DNA of 64,000 nt, from positions 124,001-188,000 of the forward strand of contig JACKGY010000005.1 in assembly GCA_020639295.1 (NCBI GenBank), written 5' to 3'. The DNA is from Planctomycetota bacterium. Lineage in GTDB: Bacteria > Planctomycetota > GCA-002687715 > DRQF01. Under the pieces are notes generated by a model that did no database searches, was not told the origin of the DNA, and saw only the letters and a list, made by a program, of their open reading frames with translations. This document shows positions 59,858 to 64,000 of the stretch, one piece after another. Each line of letters begins with the position of its first letter. The stretch's first letter is position 1. Made by a program: the position numbers and the translations under genes.

Positions 59858-62800
59858 ATGCACGAGACGATCGCCCCCTACCAGCCCCGGAACCACATCC
59901 GCATCGTGACCGCGGCCTCGCTCTTCGACGGTCATGACGCCGCGATCAACATCATGCGACGCATCCTCCAGGCCTCCGGCGCCGAGGTGATCCATCTCGG
60001 ACACAACCGCTCGGTGGCCGAGATCGTCGACTGCGCGATCCAGGAGGATGCCCAGGGCATCGCCATCACCTCCTACCAGGGCGGGCACATCGAGTACTTC
60101 AAGTACATGCACGACCTGCTCGACGAGCGCGGGGCGAAGATCAAGATCTTCGGCGGCGGTGGCGGCACGATCCTCCCCGACGAGATCGAGGAGCTGCAGG
60201 GCTACGGGATCGCCCGGATCTACTCCCCGGACGACGGCCGGGCGATGGGGCTCCAGGGCATGATCAACGACCTGCTGGAGACCTGCGACTTCCCGACCCG
60301 CGAGGCGGCCCGCCCCGAGGACTTCGAGCGCCTGGACGCGCGCGACGGCCAGGCCGTCGCGCAGTTGGTCAGCCTGGCCGAGAACCGCGGCGACGACGAG
60401 CTCCTGCGCCGCTTCCTCACCACCTTCGATCGACAGCGGAAGGTGCCGGTCATCGGCATCACCGGTACCGGCGGCGCCGGCAAGTCCTCGCTGGTGGACG
60501 AGCTGGTGCGGCGCTTCCTGCTCGACTTCGAGCGCGAGACCATCGCCATCATCTCGGTCGACCCCTCGAAGCGGAAGAGCGGCGGCGCCCTCCTCGGCGA
60601 CCGCATCCGCATGAACGCGATCCACAACCCGCGCGTCTACATGCGGTCGCTGGCCACGCGTCAGGCCAACCTGGCGCTCTCCAAGCACGTCCAGGCCTCG
60701 ATCGACATCTGCAAGGCCGCCGGCTACGACCTGATCATCGTCGAGACCTCCGGCATCGGCCAGTCCGACACCGAGATCACCGCCCATGCCGACATTTCGA
60801 TGTACGTGATGACCGCCGAGTACGGCGCGGCGACCCAGCTCGAGAAGATCGACATGCTCGACTTCGCCGACCTGATCGTCATCAACAAGTTCGACAAGCG
60901 CGGCTCGCTGGACGCGCTGCGCGACGTCCGCAAGCAGTACAAGCGCAATCACGGCATCTTCGAGGCCGCCGACGACGACCTGCCGATCTACGGCACGATC
61001 GCCTCCCAGTTCAACGACCCCGGCACCAACCTGGTCTATCGCAAGCTCATGGATCTGGTCCGCGAGCGGACCGGCGTCGAGCTGGCGTCCGGCTTCGAGA
61101 TCACCCGGGCGATGAGCGAGAAGCGCTTCGTGATCCCGCCGGATCGGGTGCGCTACCTGGCCGAGATCGTCGAGAATTCCGAGCGCTACGATCGTTTCGT
61201 CAGCGACCAGGCCGCGATCGCCCGCCAGCTCTACCAGCTCCACGGCACGATCGAGACCCTGCGCGCGAACGTCGGCAAGAAGGAGTTCCGGATCGTCGAA
61301 CGCAGCGAGGACGACGTCGTCGCCGTCGTCGAGCACGTCCAGGGCGAGCCCGACTACCTGAAGGACCTGGTCGACCTCTATCGGGGCCTGCACGAGTCGC
61401 TCGATCCGGAGTGCCGCCGGGCGCTGCGTGACTGGCCCGAGACCCGGAGGCGCTACGCCGCTTCCCGGTATCGTTTCCAGGTCCGCGACAAGGTGATCGA
61501 ACAGGAGCTCACCACCCGGTCCCTCTCCGGTCTCGACGTGCCGAAGGTCGCCCTGCCTCGCTACCACGACTGGGGCGACATCCTGACCTGGATCCTCACC
61601 GAGAACACGCCCGGCTTCTTTCCCTTCGCCGGCGGCGTCTTCCCGCTCAAGCGTCAGGGCGAGGACCCGGCGCGGATGTTCGCCGGCGAGGGCGGCCCGG
61701 AGCGGACCAACAAGCGCTTCCACTACGTCTCGCGCGGCATGCCGGCGAAGCGACTCTCGACCGCCTTCGACTCGGTCACCCTCTACGGCGAGGACCCGGA
61801 CCACCGCCCCGACATCTACGGCAAGGTGGGCAACTCGGGCGTCTCGATCTGCACGGTCGACGACGCCAAGAAGCTCTACTCGGGCTTCGATCTCGCCCAT
61901 GCCTCGACCAGCGTGTCGATGACGATCAACGGCCCCGCGCCCATGCTCCTCGGCTTCTTCATGAACGCCGCCATCGACCAGGGCTGCGAGAAGTACATCC
62001 ATGCCCAGAGTCTGCGCGACCAGGTCGAGGCCCGGATCGACGCCCTCTATGCCGAGCGCGGCCTGCCCCGCCCGCGCTATCAGGGCGACCTGCCCGAGGG
62101 CAACGACGGCCTCGGCCTGATGCTCCTCGGGGTCTCGGGCGACGAGGTGCTCGACCGCGAGGTCTACGAGAGGATCAAGGCCGAAACCCTCTGCTCGGTG
62201 CGCGGCACCGTCCAGGCCGACATCCTCAAGGAGGATCAGGCCCAGAACACCTGCATCTTCTCGACCGAGTTCGCCCTGCGGATGATGGGCGACATCCAGC
62301 AGTACTTCATCGATCACGACGTCCGCAACTTCTACTCGGTCTCGATCTCGGGCTACCACATCGCCGAGGCCGGTGCGAACCCGATCACCCAGCTCGCCTT
62401 CACGCTGGCGAACGGCTTCACCTTCGTCGAGTACTATCTGTCGCGCGGGATGCCGATCGACGCCTTCGCGCCGAACCTGAGTTTCTTCTTCTCGAACGGC
62501 CTCGATCCCGAGTACTCGGTGATCGGCCGGGTGGCGCGGCGGATCTGGGCCAAGGCCATCAAGCTCAAGTACGGCGGCAACGAGCGCTCGCAGAAGCTGA
62601 AGTACCACATCCAGACCTCGGGCCGCTCCCTGCACGCCCAGGAGATCGCCTTCAACGACATCCGCACCACCCTGCAGGCGCTCTACGCCCTGTACGACAA
62701 CTGCAACTCGCTGCACACCAACGCCTACGACGAGGCGATCACGACTCCCACCGAGGAGAGCGTGCGTCGCGCCATGGCGATCCAGCTGATCATCAACAAG

Positions 62801-63301
62801 GAACTCGGCCTGGCGAAGAACGAGAACCCGATCCAGGGTTCCTTCATCATCGAACAGCTCACCGACCTGGTGGAGCAGGCGGTGCTGAACGAGTTCCGCA
62901 GCATCTCGGAACGGGGCGGCGTCCTCGGCGCGATGGAACGCATGTACCAGCGCTCCAAGATCCAGGAGGAGTCGCTCTTCTACGAGAGCCAGAAGCACAG
63001 CGGGGAGCTGCCGATCATCGGCGTCAACACCTTCCTCGACGACAAGGGCTCGCCCACGATCATCCCGGGCGAGGTCATCCGGGCCACCGAGGAGGAGAAG
63101 CGCTACGCGATCGACTCGCGCCTCGCTTTCCAGAAGCGCAACGAGGACCGGGCCTCGACCGCGCTCTCGGAACTCCGCCGGCGGGCGGTCGAGAACGGCA
63201 ACGTCTTCGACAGCCTGATGGAGGCCTGCAAGATCGCGACGCTCGGCCAGATCTCGAGCGCGCTCTACGAGGTCGGCGGCCAGTACCGCCGCAACATGTG
63301 A
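59858..63301 (+). CDS. icmF: Fused isobutyryl-CoA mutase (B12-binding, G-protein chaperone, mutase)
   Basis: Adenosylcobalamin enzyme interconverting isobutyryl-CoA and n-butyryl-CoA, with its G-protein chaperone built in. 1147 residues from ATG 59858. Order: B12-binding domain 1-150 with the DxHxxG-type DGHDAA; MeaB-like GTPase about 190-440 (Walker A GTGGAGKSS, VETSGIGQS, NKFD); linker; mutase TIM barrel to the C-terminus (PFAGGVFPLKRQGEDPARMF, YGKVGNSGVSICTVDDAKKL, STSVSMTINGPAPMLLGFF). This order is specific to IcmF, not to methylmalonyl-CoA mutase. GGTGAG lies eight bases upstream. Related IcmF variants act on isovaleryl- or pivalyl-CoA, so the exact substrate is open. Confidence 0.95.
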   Translation: MHETIAPYQPRNHIRIVTAASLFDGHDAAINIMRRILQASGAEVIHLGHNRSVAEIVDCAIQEDAQGIAITSYQGGHIEYFKYMHDLLDERGAKIKIFGGGGGTILPDEIEELQGYGIARIYSPDDGRAMGLQGMINDLLETCDFPTREAARPEDFERLDARDGQAVAQLVSLAENRGDDELLRRFLTTFDRQRKVPVIGITGTGGAGKSSLVDELVRRFLLDFERETIAIISVDPSKRKSGGALLGDRIRMNAIHNPRVYMRSLATRQANLALSKHVQASIDICKAAGYDLIIVETSGIGQSDTEITAHADISMYVMTAEYGAATQLEKIDMLDFADLIVINKFDKRGSLDALRDVRKQYKRNHGIFEAADDDLPIYGTIASQFNDPGTNLVYRKLMDLVRERTGVELASGFEITRAMSEKRFVIPPDRVRYLAEIVENSERYDRFVSDQAAIARQLYQLHGTIETLRANVGKKEFRIVERSEDDVVAVVEHVQGEPDYLKDLVDLYRGLHESLDPECRRALRDWPETRRRYAASRYRFQVRDKVIEQELTTRSLSGLDVPKVALPRYHDWGDILTWILTENTPGFFPFAGGVFPLKRQGEDPARMFAGEGGPERTNKRFHYVSRGMPAKRLSTAFDSVTLYGEDPDHRPDIYGKVGNSGVSICTVDDAKKLYSGFDLAHASTSVSMTINGPAPMLLGFFMNAAIDQGCEKYIHAQSLRDQVEARIDALYAERGLPRPRYQGDLPEGNDGLGLMLLGVSGDEVLDREVYERIKAETLCSVRGTVQADILKEDQAQNTCIFSTEFALRMMGDIQQYFIDHDVRNFYSVSISGYHIAEAGANPITQLAFTLANGFTFVEYYLSRGMPIDAFAPNLSFFFSNGLDPEYSVIGRVARRIWAKAIKLKYGGNERSQKLKYHIQTSGRSLHAQEIAFNDIRTTLQALYALYDNCNSLHTNAYDEAITTPTEESVRRAMAIQLIINKELGLAKNENPIQGSFIIEQLTDLVEQAVLNEFRSISERGGVLGAMERMYQRSKIQEESLFYESQKHSGELPIIGVNTFLDDKGSPTIIPGEVIRATEEEKRYAIDSRLAFQKRNEDRASTALSELRRRAVENGNVFDSLMEACKIATLGQISSALYEVGGQYRRNM

Positions 63302-63356
63302 TCGCAAACACCCGTCGAGCGCGCGGCCCGGTCCGCGCCTCGCGAACGAGAGAACG

Positions 63357-64000
63357 ATGAACCCGGAATTTCCCGCGTCGGATCTCGCCGCCTGGAAAGC
63401 CCGCGTCGAGCGGGACCTCGGCGGCCGGGACTTCGACCGAAGCCTCGTGCTCGGCAACGAGGACGGTTTCCTCATCCAGCCGGTCTACGATGCCAGCAAT
63501 TCGGCCGCGCCCGCGGAGGACGCACCCGGCGCCTTCCCCTACACCCGGGGAAGCGGCGGCGTCTCACCCGCCCTCCTGGTCCAGGAATACGGCGACAGCG
63601 ATGCCGAGGGTCTCCGCCGCGAGATCGAGCGCGACCTCGAGGGCGGCGTCGCCGGCGTCCGACTGCGCTTCGACCGACGCCTCCGGCTCGGCCTGGACCC
63701 TCTCGCCGAGACGACGCGCGGCTGCGACGGCGTGCTCGCCTGCGAGCTGGGTGGCCTGCGCGACCTGCTGGCTCCGGTCTTCGAACGCGCCGAGGCCGGC
63801 CGGCCACGAGCGCGACTCCTGGCCCTCGCCGCCGGCGCCGAGGTCTTGCCCCTGGCCGGGCTCACCCTGGCCCTGAGGCGGCTCGAGGGCGTGGCGGCCG
63901 GCGACCTTTGCTGCCACTTCGCGCTCGATCCCTTCGCCGCACTGGCCCGCGACGGCCGGCTCCCCCGCCCGCTCGACCGTCACCTCGCCGAAGGCGTGGA
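63357..64000 (+). CDS. mutA: Methylmalonyl-CoA mutase small subunit (partial)
   Basis: N-terminal 214 residues of a mutase small (beta) subunit; the gene continues past the right edge. The opening AAWKARVERDLGGRDFDRSL then GFLIQPVYDAS is the substrate-entry arm of methylmalonyl-CoA mutase, and the following barrel is poorly conserved as in non-catalytic beta chains. It starts 55 bases after icmF on the same strand. The catalytic MutB chain is expected immediately downstream. Together with icmF it suggests branched-chain or odd-chain acyl-CoA breakdown. Confidence 0.85.
   Translation, partial: MNPEFPASDLAAWKARVERDLGGRDFDRSLVLGNEDGFLIQPVYDASNSAAPAEDAPGAFPYTRGSGGVSPALLVQEYGDSDAEGLRREIERDLEGGVAGVRLRFDRRLRLGLDPLAETTRGCDGVLACELGGLRDLLAPVFERAEAGRPRARLLALAAGAEVLPLAGLTLALRRLEGVAAGDLCCHFALDPFAALARDGRLPRPLDRHLAEGV

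Noticed and set aside
59738..63475. Very long open frame on the strand opposite icmF
   Set aside because: It is the antisense of a well-conserved enzyme in high-GC DNA; its translation is Asp/Val/Leu/His-rich without any domain.

Overview
The window is a high-GC chromosomal segment (roughly 65-72% G+C by eye) from a Gram-negative-type bacterium. Evidence for that envelope is an OprB-type porin, a lipobox lipoprotein, a methyl-accepting chemotaxis protein and large surface-glycan loci. No rRNA, tRNA or phylogenetic marker is present, so the phylum cannot be fixed. Nothing suggests a cyanobacterium; Planctomycetota or another environmental high-GC phylum is plausible but unproven.

Layout. (1) 1-5685, minus strand: a housekeeping operon fhs - YugP-type metallopeptidase - gpmI - trkH (cut by the left edge). 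(2) 5812-6423: a gene-free stretch holding a candidate small RNA with its own promoter and terminator, and two 109-bp MITE-like repeats. (3) 6424-10183: a UbiA prenyltransferase, a secreted nidogen-like protein and a lone HTH protein. (4) 10193-22305, minus strand: an overlapping gene train for surface glycans (GT2, GT4, a giant GT4-coiled-coil-GT4 protein, a GT4-GT2 fusion, a membrane phosphodiesterase) ending in a VTE5-like/VTE6-like isoprenoid kinase pair. (5) 22388-28250: a DUF418-type membrane protein, a carboxypeptidase-regulatory-like protein, and a low-GC secreted protein that looks transferred. (6) 28251-37753: a second glycan train of six overlapping minus-strand genes (degenerate radical-SAM-like protein, PIG-L, GT4, GT2, PIG-L, GT2), then a membrane protein, a GT2 and an intact radical SAM/SPASM enzyme. 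(7) 37754-43511: REP-like palindromic repeats, clpB, a frameshifted OprB porin, a tandem repeat array and a lipoprotein.

(8) 43680-59616 is a dense signalling island: an MCP, a decayed receiver/kinase chimera, stand-alone receivers, PAS histidine kinases, a LuxR-type regulator and, at its centre, an overlapping kaiA-like - kaiB - kaiC operon. KaiB and KaiC are very close to the cyanobacterial clock proteins and keep both catalytic glutamate pairs and the Ser/Thr phosphorylation pair. The gene before kaiB encodes a pseudo-receiver plus a C-terminal helical domain with KaiA-type signature residues. Directly downstream lie a GGDEF/EAL protein and a receiver-PAS-kinase-receiver hybrid. This is the most notable content: a candidate three-gene Kai timing module, with a possible cyclic-di-GMP and phosphorelay output, apparently outside the cyanobacteria. 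(9) 59716-64000: icmF, a fused isobutyryl-CoA mutase with a clear promoter, followed by the start of a mutase small-subunit gene cut by the right edge.
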